From assembly GCA_012934845.2 (NCBI GenBank), contig WNNJ02000449.1, positions 1-64,000 of the forward strand: 64,000 nt of DNA, in the 5' to 3' direction. Source of the DNA: Pomphorhynchus laevis. Its lineage: Eukaryota > Acanthocephala > Palaeacanthocephala > Echinorhynchida > Pomphorhynchidae. Positions 24,527 to 35,030 of this stretch are shown here, piece by piece (position 1 is the first letter of the stretch; each line of letters opens with the position of its first letter). Both the position numbers and the translations under genes were made by a program. The notes beneath the pieces were generated by a model. The model did no database searches and was not told where the DNA came from. It was given only the letters and a program-made list of their open reading frames with translations.

Positions 24527-25530
24527 CTAAATTACAATTTAATTAAGATATGCAAATAAATCGTAAAGATAAAATATAAAATGCTTAGGTTTCTTACAAA
24601 TAAAGAATTATAACTTAATTGCAAAATAATAATTTCATATAAATTTATTTCGATATTTCTGCATGCTGTAGACGTTATATAGCAATTTAATTACCGCTTT
24701 CATCTGAGTTTCCATTTTTATTTGAATAATAAATAACTGTTCATAAAAGGTGCAATACTTAAATAAAATTAGACGATAGAAAATCAACTGCGCTTACATA
24801 TGTGCATTTAAAGACTTTATCAAATCATACATTCACCTAGAATTTAACATTTTAAAAAGAGATCTTATATTTTCTTACTATTTATTAAAAAATAAATGTA
24901 TGTAAATGTTGATGCTAAAAATTGGGGTACAACTATAAATTGTAGACTCCACGTTATATGTAGGCATTGTTAATCAAGATAATGAAAAATGCGGAAAATT
25001 CAATCATTAGGAATCAATAGCGAACATTAAAATCGAACTTAATGAACATATCTTGAATTATTCACTATTAAACCAATGCAGTTCAAAATTGCTGGTCAGA
25101 TAATTTCAAACAAGCGAAATAAACTCCAAACTTATACTTTATCGGTTGTAGTTTAAATCCCAAGAATGCAAATGAATATTTTTCGTATTTAAAATTATAT
25201 TAATTAAAATAAAAATATAGTTAATGCGTAATCAACACTCGAGTCTGTCTAGAATGTAAAGTGGGAAATAAGATCTATCAGAACTTCGAAAAATAACTTA
25301 AAAATGAGATTTATTTTTTACTGATTTATTTAGAGATTCAGCTACAATATGACTTTAAAAATGATACAAGACCTTACAAAATGTAACTGAAAATGTAACG
25401 GCGAAGATATCCGCAGCTAAAATTTAACAGTTTGTATTTATAAATAAATCAGTAAATTTAAGTTTACTATTAGCACTATTAAGCACTTTTCTAACAAAGG
25501 TCATTATATACATCGCAAGTTGATATACCT
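24527..25530. other. ANAPC4 intron, unique AT-rich part
   Basis: The first kilobase upstream of exon 2 (on the minus strand, the 3' end of the 2.7-kb intron) has no repeat I can match and no further exon. The intron runs from gtaagt at 27,234 to the tag at 24,527-24,529. Confidence 0.5.
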
Positions 25531-26090
25531 GTGCAGTCATCGTTACCGTTGAAATTTTGATTAATATTTTATTCTGCACGCTGCTTCAATCATATCTATA
25601 AGTTAATTACACTAAGCTACATTTCAGTATTAGTGGACCTCATCGGCTACTGCTCCAATACCTACGTTTCACGTTGCGGCCCTTTTAATGTTGGCTGACG
25701 ATCACTCGACTCGTCTGCTTTATTAGCATTTATATTTAATGAAAGACTTTCGTCTTACATTTTGCAAATTTGATTGAAATCATTTATGATTTCAAATTAA
25801 ATCAGCGTTGGTAGCGGAAAGTTCTACATTCAATTTGAAAGCCTACCTGTTTTTGCAATCAATTGCTATTTTCAAACTAGTCATATATAGTTCGCTTCCT
25901 AATTCTAAGTTAATGTTATTGTGCAGTCATTGTTAATATTGAAAGTTTGATGACTATTTTATTCTGCACGCTACTTTGATCTTATCTATAAGCCAACAAC
26001 ATTACGTTACATTTCAGTATTCGTCGACCTCATCAGCTGTTGATCCAATACCTACGTTTCACGTTTCGGTTCCTCTAATATTAACTGAAA
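25530..26090 (-). repeat. Tandem copies of a 389-bp dispersed repeat
   Basis: The phrase gtgcagtcat occurs at 25,532 and 25,921, 389 bp apart, and the sequence between repeats: cctcatcggctactgctcca then tacctacgtttcacgtt at 25,629-25,676, again at 26,030-26,073. The same unit recurs at 37,480-38,240, in pieces at 43,690-44,040, and in its core at 61,020. The body contains gcgttggtagcggaaag and runs of complementary motifs. No ORF. It lies inside the ANAPC4 intron. Confidence 0.8.
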
Positions 26091-26117
26091 AGATGGCAGT
26101 ATGACTAGTTCTACGCA

Positions 26118-26535
26118 CAGCTATTGGCTTTCCTTTCTTAGACGACACTCGTCCCACCTCTCTCTATCACTGCGTTCCAGTAATTCCCTCTTACTCTACG
26201 TTCCCAATTACTCCAACAACTATGGTCTCCGATCCTTCCTCGTCGCCGGCCAATCGCCTAGAATCAGCTTCCTTTCAACGTCCGCCGCACTCCCCCTCAT
26301 TTATGACATTCAAATACCTCCTTGCTCCCACCTTCTCGACACATGACTTAGATTGTTGTCTTTTGCCGCTCCCCTCTCCTGGAATCAGCTACCTATCGAC
26401 GTCCGCCGCGCTACCTCATTTATCACATTCAAATATCTCCGATCCCACCTTATGAACACATGACTTAGATTGTTGTTTTTTGTTTTGGTCATGTAAGCGG
26501 ATACCAGGACGCATTTGCCACATAAACATAGATCC
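26118..26535 (+). mobile_element. LINE family B 3' fragments, partly duplicated
   Basis: The sequence encodes the C-terminal end of family B (FLRRHSSHLSLSLRSS, YSNNYGLRSFLVA) and then repeats its last part. The segment ending in ctcgacacatgacttagatt (26,334-26,353) occurs again as gaacacatgacttagatt near 26,453-26,470. It ends with gtcatgtaagcggataccag, a decayed form of the family's terminal hairpin, and gcatttgccac. It lies within the ANAPC4 intron on the opposite strand. Confidence 0.85.
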
Positions 26536-27234
26536 ATTTTTAAATATAGATCAAATAATAACGATAAAAATAAAATTTACAATTTGTCATTTAATGACTT
26601 AAGTTCTTATTAAATAAGCTGAAATATTATTATATAAATAATAATATTATTATTTAATGAAATATTGTCATTATATATTTGATGAAATTCAAATAAAAAT
26701 TTAAATAACAAGCAATTAAAAAAGGTAAGATAAAATTAAGGTAATATAAGCTTGTGCCGGCATGTATTTGCAACGTAAAAATAAATCCTACTTTATATAA
26801 TGATCTAAGAAATGTGCAGATTATGATATATAAATAAATACTGCATACGATTATATTAAACTTAAATTAAATCACTAAACTATATAATAGACTAGTTAAA
26901 GTAGGCTATCAAATTGAAGATTGTACCATTCGGTGCAATGATAGAATTAATTTGAAACCAGAAATGATTTCTAATAGATTTGTAAACGAATTCTGGTTAC
27001 AAGAATAGTTATATAAAACGGAACTTATTTGCGTTGAATGCTTTGAATGTATTTATTATCAAAATGTATGACACCAACATACACTTTCTTAGATCCCAAA
27101 TAAACCAATGCATACTTGAAGTAGAAAATCCACCATTAAATAACGGATTGCTTTAAAACAATCCAAAAATATATCTACATTATAAACAATTAAAATTCGG
27201 GTGATTTTATATTAGAAACGACGAAACGACTTAC
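26536..27234. other. ANAPC4 intron, 5' part
   Basis: AT-rich, with runs such as attattatataaataataatatta near 26,625-26,650 (palindromic). No exon seen. The intron donor gtaagt lies at 27,234-27,229 on the minus strand. Confidence 0.5.
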
Positions 27235-28217
27235 ACGAATAGTTTCCTTAAACGATCGCTTAATTTCTCGGCTGAACTAGTTATCATCATTAATGCACTA
27301 CTTGCGCGTATTGTTTGATCCTCGTACGTTGTCTTTAAGAAACTAAGTACATCTTCATTTTGCGTTGTACCAGTTGCTAGCAAAGCAAGTAGTTGATCTC
27401 TTACTTGCTCATGCCCAATATTGGCTGAAAGTTTAGAGAATCTTTTCTGCAACGATTGCAAAGTGCCGAGTTTATCCCATACTTCTCTACAATAATCGCT
27501 CCATGCCTTATGATCCATATGCCATTTCATTCGAATTATTTTCGATACACAATGGCAAATTGCATCCCAATCCAATGGCAAAATAATTTTGTAAATATGA
27601 GAGCCGCTCCAAATGCTAAAATTGCCAAGTTCGGGAAGTTTACCGAAATTTGGAGATGGATCTTTTACTACTATACAGTTATTGGTACGTAATGATCTTA
27701 CTATATTTAAATCATCATGCATTTTCATTCGAAAGAGTGTCTGAATTCCGCAGGAGATAATTTCTAAAAGCTGACCTTCGCCAGGTTTCTCATAGCATAC
27801 GATCAAATTATCGATTTGTGCACTATCAATTGAGCGATCATGACGATTAAGAATACACGTTACTTGATAGTCGATTGCATCAGATTGATATAACTGTCTA
27901 TGCCAATCAGTGAAATAAATTTTTCCCGCAACCCACCGTGTATACACAGGTTTAGCACTTCCAGATTCGAACAAACAAAGACGACCGCTTTCGTAACCTA
28001 CAGCCATTAGCTGCCCGTCTTTTCTCCAACTAGGTTGTACAGGCATTGATCCATCAACGCTTGGAGCTCTCCATAGGATTCTAAACTCGTGACCATAGAG
28101 GATTACAATTGCTTCATTGGTCGTCACTGCCAATAAGTCTATAATTGGATTCCACGCCCAGTTATCAATTCCTGGTAACAATTTACCATGATCCAGCTGC
28201 CTTACTCGGCTAGACAT
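27235..28217 (-). CDS. ANAPC4: ANAPC4 (APC/C subunit 4), exon 1 of 2
   Basis: The frame starts MSSRVRQLDHGKLLPG at 28,217 and encodes 327 residues plus two bases before a strong donor. It carries the N-terminal WD40-type propeller of APC4: NWAWNPIIDLLAVTTNEA (residues 19-36), ILWRAPS, PSWRKDGQLMAVGYESGRL (residues 62-80) and GQLLEIISCGIQTLFRM. Human APC4 has VWSPKRDLIALANTAGEV and LAWRPDGKLLAFA at the same places. After residue 220 the sequence becomes helical (WSDYCREVWDKLGTLQSL), matching the APC4 long domain. The last five printed residues of the raw frame, including its stop, are intronic. A LINE 3' end lies about 330 bp upstream, so the promoter region is short or lies within it. Confidence 0.88.
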
Positions 28218-28544
28218 CGGAGCGCTATTTAAATAAAATTATCTTTTTGATGTACTTTATCAATTGTGATGACAAGTTCTTATAAGCACGATAATTTATG
28301 ACACTACGATAAACACAATATAGCTAAAATAAATGCGATCTAACATTAAATTTATTTAATAAAATAATCATATTAATAATTTAATAAAATAATAACATTT
28401 AACACATTCAAAATCAATTGGAATTTGATTATCGAGAGCAATACCATATTCTTACGATTAGTTAGGCAAATATGTGGATTACTACGATTTGTTTTTACGG
28501 ATTAATTATAAATCAAATCACTTAACTGATAAAAAAGGATTTAT
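28218..28544. promoter_or_regulatory. ANAPC4 upstream flank
   Basis: This AT-rich interval separates the ANAPC4 start from the 3' end of a LINE. It must hold at least part of the promoter if transcription starts close to the ATG; I can point to no specific motif. Confidence 0.25.
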
Positions 28545-30370
28545 TTTTACGTGGCAAATGCGTGCCGGTGTATGGTTATATGACCACGAAAAAACAACAA
28601 AAATCTAAATCATGTGTCGAGAAGGTGCGAACGGAAGAATTATTTGAATGTGATAAAGGAGGGAGCGCGGCCGACGTCGAGAGGGAGGTGATTCCAGACG
28701 AGGGGAATGGTGACGATGAAGGCTCGGAGACCGTAGTAGCTGGAGTAATTCGGAACGTGGAGTAAGAGAGGCGACAGCGATGAGACGAAAAGTTACGAGA
28801 AGAAGGCGGAGTTCTATGCGGATGTGGATAATAGGCCAGGATAGCTTGGCAAGATATGTGGATGTGTGGTTGAAGCGACATAGACGTAGGGGCAGTCGAA
28901 CGGCGGAGTTGATGATGCGTTGTAGGGATAGGATGATGGATTTTGGAGAATTGACAAATAGGCTGAGGCAATAATCGATTTTAGGGAAAAGAAGCGAGGA
29001 AAAAAGACACATACAGGAACGGAAGTCGATAAGGGGGCGGATACGGCGAATATCAAGAAAAATTAAGTTAGACGAGCTAACCTTATCGCGGACGAAGGGT
29101 TTAAGGGAAAGTGGTAATCGAGATGGAAGCCTGAGATTTTGGACTATGGGGATGATTGATGAGACAAAAAATACAAGGGAGGAGATATGTTATGTTGACG
29201 TGTGAGGATCCACATTATTTGAGACTTGTCTGGATTAAGAACGAGACGAAGTTAGAATAGACGTTTGTAGATAGAAGAAAGACATTTGGAGGCAGAAATT
29301 GCAATATCGTGTATGCGATGGGCGGGTGCATGAGCATATATGAGGATGTCATCGGCGTATTGCATGACGGTAAAGCAGTAAGGTTTGATAAACGGAGAGA
29401 GCTCGCCGAGTAGATGCGAGAAAAGCATGGGTCCTAGGACTGAACCTTGTGGGATCCCGCATAAAATAAGAATAGGAAGAGTGAATGATGAATTTGAGCA
29501 AACGCAAAAAGAATGGTCGGATAGGTATGAGGCAAACCATGACACAGACGGTGGAAAAAAGCCGTAATCATAACGAAGACGAGAAAGGAGGATTGAGTTG
29601 TCGACGATGTCGAAGGCGGATGAGAGGTCAGGGAGTTGAGAACACTATATAGAGCCTTGTCACGAGAAATGAGTAGGTCGTTATAAAAATTTATGCATGC
29701 GATTCCTGTGGAGTGATTAGAGCGGAAAGGGGATTGGAAAGGGGGTACAGATTAGATGAAGAGAGAGATAAACGTTGATCTGTACAATGATAAGGCGCTC
29801 TAAGAGTTTGGAAAGAGTAGGAATGAGTGAAATGGCGATATCTAGAAAAAAGTGAGGAGTCGAGCGATTGTTTCTTAAGGAGGGGACGAACGTTGTCGGA
29901 TTTTTAGTGTGAAGGAAAGATACGACTGCGGATGGACGAGTTAAACAAGGTGGTGAGAAAAGTGGAGATCGATGAGCATATGGATTTAAGTATGGGGTAG
30001 GCAGAGAGTTGGCAGTTGAGGTTTTGTTGTTCATGAATATAAGGACAGATGAGACTTCGGCAGGTGATACATGGATAAGATGAAAGAGTTTAGGGAGGAT
30101 ACTGCAAGGCGGGGAAAAGTTGGATAGGTATGAAGACTGGGGTCTGAGGGAGCAACGTGGATACTTTGGTCTGAATAAATGACCAATAATAATGTGGATT
30201 GATGTTGCATGACGAAGAGGAGCGAAAAAGGATCAAGTTAAAAGTATGTAAGGGAGACTTAGAATTTAATGAAGTGATGATTTTATGCTGCCAGGAGTTG
30301 CATTTGGTACGTAGTAAGTTGAGATAAGACCGGCGAAGGGCAAGATAGGAATCAATATGATGTACATATT
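28545..30370 (-). mobile_element. LINE family B, longest copy in the window
   Basis: Minus strand, 3' end at 28,545 (rc of tttttacgtggcaaatgcgt). Visible blocks: SWFASYLSDHSFCVCSNSSF and CGIPQGSVLGPMLFSHLL at 29,400-29,545, VMQYADDILIYAHAP at 29,320-29,365 with an intact YADD, FPKIDYCLSLFVNSPKS near 28,940, and YSNFRITPATTVS near 28,740. Upstream to 30,370 the sequence keeps the C/T-biased family composition with short RT pieces. The frame breaks several times, so the copy is dead. Its 3' end faces the ANAPC4 start. Confidence 0.85.
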
Positions 30371-30825
30371 TTGTACTACAAATTTAAAAATGAAAATATT
30401 TTGATCTTAACAAGAATTTTTTAACCGATTGATAACTCATGTATTATATTAAAGATTAGGGTTTATGCTGATATGCTTTTCTTAGATTTCGCCCCCCTAA
30501 TTCCTGGACCCAACATAGCAGCAAGGCCAAATACATGCTAATGATGTATTTTCTCGGATAAAATTTGATTATCTAGTATATCTTATATGGTCCTTGTTAT
30601 GTTTTAATTTATATCGTTCTTGTGGAATCGCATAAATCAGATCAGATAACTGAGTATACAAATAAAAAATTTTTTATTTGATAATCAAGTATCAAAATCG
30701 AAATGGCAATACGCCCCGCAAGAGGTAGAAAATTTATTAAATTTTCTATTCCAGTTTGGAATCATCATTAGGAATTGTATCATCATTTGATAATTGATAT
30801 CAATTATCAAATTGATATCAATTTG
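30370..30825 (-). mobile_element. Penelope-like 3' region plus palindromic AT block
   Basis: At 30,480-30,560 the reverse strand matches the 3' untranslated block of the Penelope-like elements (aacatagcagcaaggcca, aatacatgctaatgatgtat). A terminal-type phrase cagataactgagtatacaaa lies at 30,642-30,661. At about 30,784-30,840 there is an AT palindrome built on gataattgatatcaattatc. Confidence 0.6.
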
Positions 30826-31312
30826 ATAATTGATATAATGTTATATTTCATATTATATTTCGTCATATCGAAAATTATTTAGATATAATAACTTAATCTC
30901 AGATTATTTCCTTTTACTAATAAGTACTGGTTGGAAACGCTATCATTTCCATGGAGTGGAAGATTAAACTTTAATGTTTTTTCTAGTGAACTTGTTAAAT
31001 CTCTAAAAATACAAGTATTGGTACATTCAAATATGATAAATGTTTATAAAGAATGTATTTTTTATCAATCAGATCAGGTAACTGAGTCTACGTATTTTAT
31101 ACTACATAAATAAAAATAAAGATTAACAATAAATAATTATTTGTAATCACATATAAGCCCGACGCGAAAGAACGACGAATGCCGTTTCGTCATCACAATG
31201 ACTCATCAGTGCCAGTTCCCTCCCGCTGCTGGATGCAGAGGAGGACTAGCAGACGGCAATCAACGAATGAATCATGTGAATGATTTACTAAAAAACCTCT
31301 AGTAACATCCTC
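30826..31312 (+). repeat. Inverted duplication, left arm
   Basis: This 0.49-kb block reappears in inverse orientation at 45,860-46,345, 14.5 kb away, with only a few differences visible (gaacttgtt here, gaacgtgtt there; gctgctgga here, gctgatgga there). Both include a 60-codon frame METLSFPWSGRLNFNVFSSE with no recognisable function, a Penelope-like terminus (actgagtctacgtatttta) and a fragment of the 31.4-kb MITE (tgtaatcacatataagcccg). So the block is composite and was copied as a whole. Confidence 0.9.
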
Positions 31313-31414
31313 GTAGAGTGCAGAACCAGCACTACAGCTTCACCAAATAGGATCATGAGCACTGGCAAATGCCATCGCAAGGTATCTTTATATCGGCTTA
31401 CTTCTAATATGAAT

Positions 31415-31646
31415 TTTTCTCAAATGATACCATTCCGCGTGAATTTTTGTAATCACACATAATCCTGAAGCGAAAGAATGACGAATGCCGTTTTGTCATG
31501 ACAATTAGTCCTCCTCTGCATCCAGTAGTGGGAGGGATCTGGCACTGATGAGTCATTGTGATGACGAAACGGCATTCGTCATTCTTTCGCGTCGGGCTTA
31601 TATGTGATTACAAAAATTCACTCGGAATGGTATCATTTGACAAAAA
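31415..31646. mobile_element. Palindromic MITE
   Basis: Long terminal inverted repeats of about 85 bp: aaatgataccattccgcgtg at 31,419-31,438 is matched by cactcggaatggtatcattt at about 31,619-31,638, and gaaagaatgacgaatgccgt by acggcattcgtcattctttc. The half-element at 31,138-31,312 shares the sequence from tgtaatcacatataagcccg onward, so two copies or one and a half lie next to each other. No ORF. Confidence 0.85.
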
Positions 31647-31749
31647 ATATTATTTAAGATGTTATACAATTTATATTTATATCAGTTAAGATTTAAAATT
31701 GAAATTTAAAATAAATCAATTTTTATGAATTGACAAAACAATATCAGAC

Positions 31750-31925
31750 GATATATCAGTATATGGGTAAGAGGTCACCAGCAGGAACTGTAATGTTATC
31801 ATGTTTTGGCCACTATTCCTACAACCAACATAGCAGTGGGGTTAAATACATGCTAATGACGAATTTCCTCTGTTGAAATTTGATTATCGAATATCTTATT
31901 CAAATACAACGTATATTATTATTCG
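31750..31925 (-). mobile_element. Penelope-like 3' block
   Basis: The reverse strand carries the shared 3' block: acatagcagtggggttaaat and acatgctaatgacgaatttc, related to 5,815-5,870 and 45,050-45,110. Only this end is present. Confidence 0.6.
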
Positions 31926-32550
31926 TACATATTATTATATCTTAAAGCTTAAATTTATTTTATGATATTTTGATGCTTTATATATTTTACAATTCTTTCT
32001 TTGATTTTATTTTTATTAAAATAATATAAAATTATGCTGTACCTATACATATTTTCAGTATTTCTGACAAAGGTTTAGTTGATGTTTATACTCCCGCAAT
32101 TATAAAAACTTAATAACATCCTAAATGATTATTTTAAGGTTTCGAAATTTCAATAGACAACACCATTTTAAGTTTTAAAACATTTAAATTAAAACGAATC
32201 TACAAATTATAGATTAAAAAATAATTTAAATTTATTATACATTTAAATTATAACGAAACAACATAAAAACAATTAATTTTATAGATTCGGTTTAAGCTAT
32301 TAATTCGTTCATTACAAGTAAATAAGAAAATAATAATAATCTTTAAGTTTAATTTAATAAAAACTTCGACGATTCAATACTGGACGTTTGCATATTAGAA
32401 TCAAGTGTTAATTTGGTCTACGATCACAATTTTGATCTAAACTTAAGATATATTATAATATGTGCTATCAACAGAACCCTATGCAAATTACCAAGATATA
32501 TTACCGTATAATTATTGATACCACAACAAAATAATGGATTCTCCCCGGTA
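31926..32550. other. No gene seen
   Basis: AT-rich, no frame or repeat that I can match. Confidence 0.5.
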
Positions 32551-32554
32551 AACC

Positions 32555-33278
32555 AAACATATCTCCTCCCATTGAATCTTTTACTTCATCGATCATCCCA
32601 TAGTACACAATCTCATTTTCTTAGGCTTCCATTTCGATGAACACTTTTCCCTTAAACCCTTTGTTCGAGACAAGGTCTGTTCGTCTAACTTAATTCTCCG
32701 TGACATCCGCCGTATCCGCCCCCTTATCGACTTCCGTTCTTGTATGTCTCTTCTTTCATCGCTTCTTTTCCCTAAAATCGATTACTACCTTAGCCTTTTC
32801 GCCAATTCTCCAAAATCCATCATCCTACCCCTACAACGCATCATCAACTCAGCTGTTCTCTTTCGTCTCCGTCGCTTCGACCACACATCTTGCCCAACTC
32901 TCCTGGCCTACCATCCACATCCGCATACAACTCCATCTTCTTCTCATAACTTTTCGTCTCATCGCTGTAGGCTATCCATTGTTCATCAACCTTTCTTTCT
33001 TAGACGACACTCGCCCCACCTCTCTATCGCTGCGTTCCCGTCATACCATCTTACTCCACGTTCTCAATTACTCCAACAACTACGGTCTCCGATCCTTCCT
33101 CGTCGCCGCCTCACTCGCCTGGAATCAACTCCCTCTCGACGTCCGCCGCGCTCCCTCCTTTATCACATTCAAACACCTCCTCCGTTCACACCTTCTCGAC
33201 ACATGATTTACATTTTTGTTTGTTGTGGTCATGTAAGCGTACGCTGGCACGCATTTGCCACGTTAAAATAAATATTTT
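32555..33278 (+). mobile_element. LINE family B 3' end copy
   Basis: Covers the RT C-terminal part: FLGFHFDEHFSLKPFVRDK near 32,617, FPKIDYYLSLFANSPKS near 32,768, YSNNYGLRSFLVAASLAWNQ near 33,070 and FKHLLRSHLLDT before the stop at 33,206. The tail is gtcatgtaagcgtacgctgg then cacgcatttgccacg. Two overlapping frames stay open for about 170 codons, which reflects C/T-rich composition as well as homology. 5'-truncated, as usual for LINEs. Confidence 0.9.
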
Positions 33279-33284
33279 TTTATA

Positions 33285-33570
33285 GTATGAGCAAGATGAC
33301 GGTGTCGAATTCTTAGAAAATGGGACAATAATTGCAGACTTCGACGAATTTGGAACCCATGAGTTTGAAATACTGTATTAGAAGAGTTTGGCAAGAAATG
33401 GAGCAGGACATGAAGACAGGTTTTTTATAAGAAACGGAGAAATGTCATCCGGGCCTGCTGAGCTATGGGGATCAATAGCCGATTGATTCGAATAATTGAT
33501 TGACAAATGCCGTGAAACATTATGTTTGTTGTTTCGCTGTTTGATGGGTTCTTCGGAACCCATCAAACAC
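33285..33570 (-). mobile_element. LINE RT fragment (N-terminal RT region)
   Basis: The minus strand reads DPHSSAGPDDISPFLIKN at 33,420-33,475 and, further on, SISNSWVPNSSKSAIIVPF. This is the start of a LINE palm/fingers region (consensus SSPGPDGIPP ... SWKSAYIVPI). It is a short isolated piece that abuts the LINE B tail. Confidence 0.7.
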
Positions 33571-33599
33571 ATAGCAGTGGAGCATCATCATCACATAGC

Positions 33600-35030
33600 A
33601 GTGGAGCAATTTCGATTCAGCGGTTACGTAAAGGAAGTTGACTTTCGGAATCACTTTATTTAAACAAAGACTAAACCGATGTAATAACTCGCTGGACTGC
33701 GGAATTCAAACCTTCACTTCATTGGAAACATCTCAACAAATACAATGGATATTTGAATACTACGAATCCGCGTACAACGAATTACTTTGCGACTCTGAGA
33801 GGCCAATTATCGGCGGCAGATTTTTTGCGGCTGTTTTAGGATAGTATGTAGAATTCTTGGAAATACCTGCCTTTTACCTCTCTTGACACACACCTTAACG
33901 ACCGGGCTCTCTCCCTCACTGTTGAATTCTTTGAGTAAAACCATTTACAAACATATGTGAGGAAAAGGTATCGAAGGAAGTACACACACTTTGGACTGCC
34001 GATACTCCGGTCCCTGAAACGTTCGAAACGCAGAATTTAGCAACCTAATTAGAATGGCCTCGGCTGCAAACTACAGTTACTTTTAGAATGTAATCTCTTT
34101 AAATATGATGAAAAAAGGTCCAAACGGAGCAACCCTATATCCGAGGGAGGCTGGACAATTTTTGGTTTGTGATTTTACTGTCTCGAAACATTGGCACCAT
34201 CATACCTTATGAAGGTCGCGTAGGCTAGCAGCGCCGTCGCCAGATTTGCAGAGACTCAAAAGCGTACAAAGTGTAGCACCTTATACGAGCGCCAATATAC
34301 TTTATGCCTTTAGTCATTGAGACGCTTAAGGCTATGGAACCCTGTGCAACATTATTTTCTAAGTGCTGGTGAAAAGAATGATTAGGGCGAGTAGTCTTTC
34401 ATATGGATTATTCATCCAATAAGCGTGGAGATCCCATGATATAATGTCGCCCGCTTCCCAGGAGCCATTAAAGACAGGTCATTGGAAACATTTTGAAATG
34501 CGTTTTGATTGTCATAATGCAATTTGCATTTTTAAATAGCGAATTAAATTATTTAGATGTGATTAAAAGTTGGTATTCCGATAATAACACCCACTTTTGA
34601 ATCAGAGTGGGTGTCAGAGCTAAATCACGCCTTCACCTTCTAATTATTCGTGCTGGTGTAATAATGGATGGATCTCATAATTACCTTAAGGTTTATGCTA
34701 TGATAAATTGATTTAAAGTTGTCAAAATGCAAATATGCAATCCGTTCATAAAACAACTGAAAAAATAAAACGACTGAAAACGACTGAATAAAAACGGCAT
34801 AAAACGACTGAATTATATTTTGTCGAATATAATTGGAAATAACACCGTATATTTATGTTCTGTCCTTTTCGAGATAAATTTTGAAAACATTACAGAAGAA
34901 ATATGATATTGGATAATGTGAACATTACTTATGTTTGTTACCTGGAAGTATGCGAAGGAAGTTGAGTGGATTCGAATGGAAGTCTTCATTCTCCCTTCCA
35001 TTATAATAATTCAGCTGCTGAGGTGGAACA
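33600..35030. other. Unassigned, moderately GC-richer stretch
   Basis: A 68-codon plus-strand frame at 33,638-33,844 (SQQIQWIFEYYESAYNELL) is not recognised. The sequence up to about 34,480 has composition closer to the retroelement downstream than to host DNA and may be its upstream part. Between 34,730 and 34,810 there are short aaaacgactga repeats. No host gene seen. Confidence 0.35.

Noticed and set aside
28562-29056. Several 60-135-codon Arg/Ser-rich frames on both strands
   Set aside because: They are alternate frames of the family B LINE, whose C/T-biased sequence keeps several frames open.
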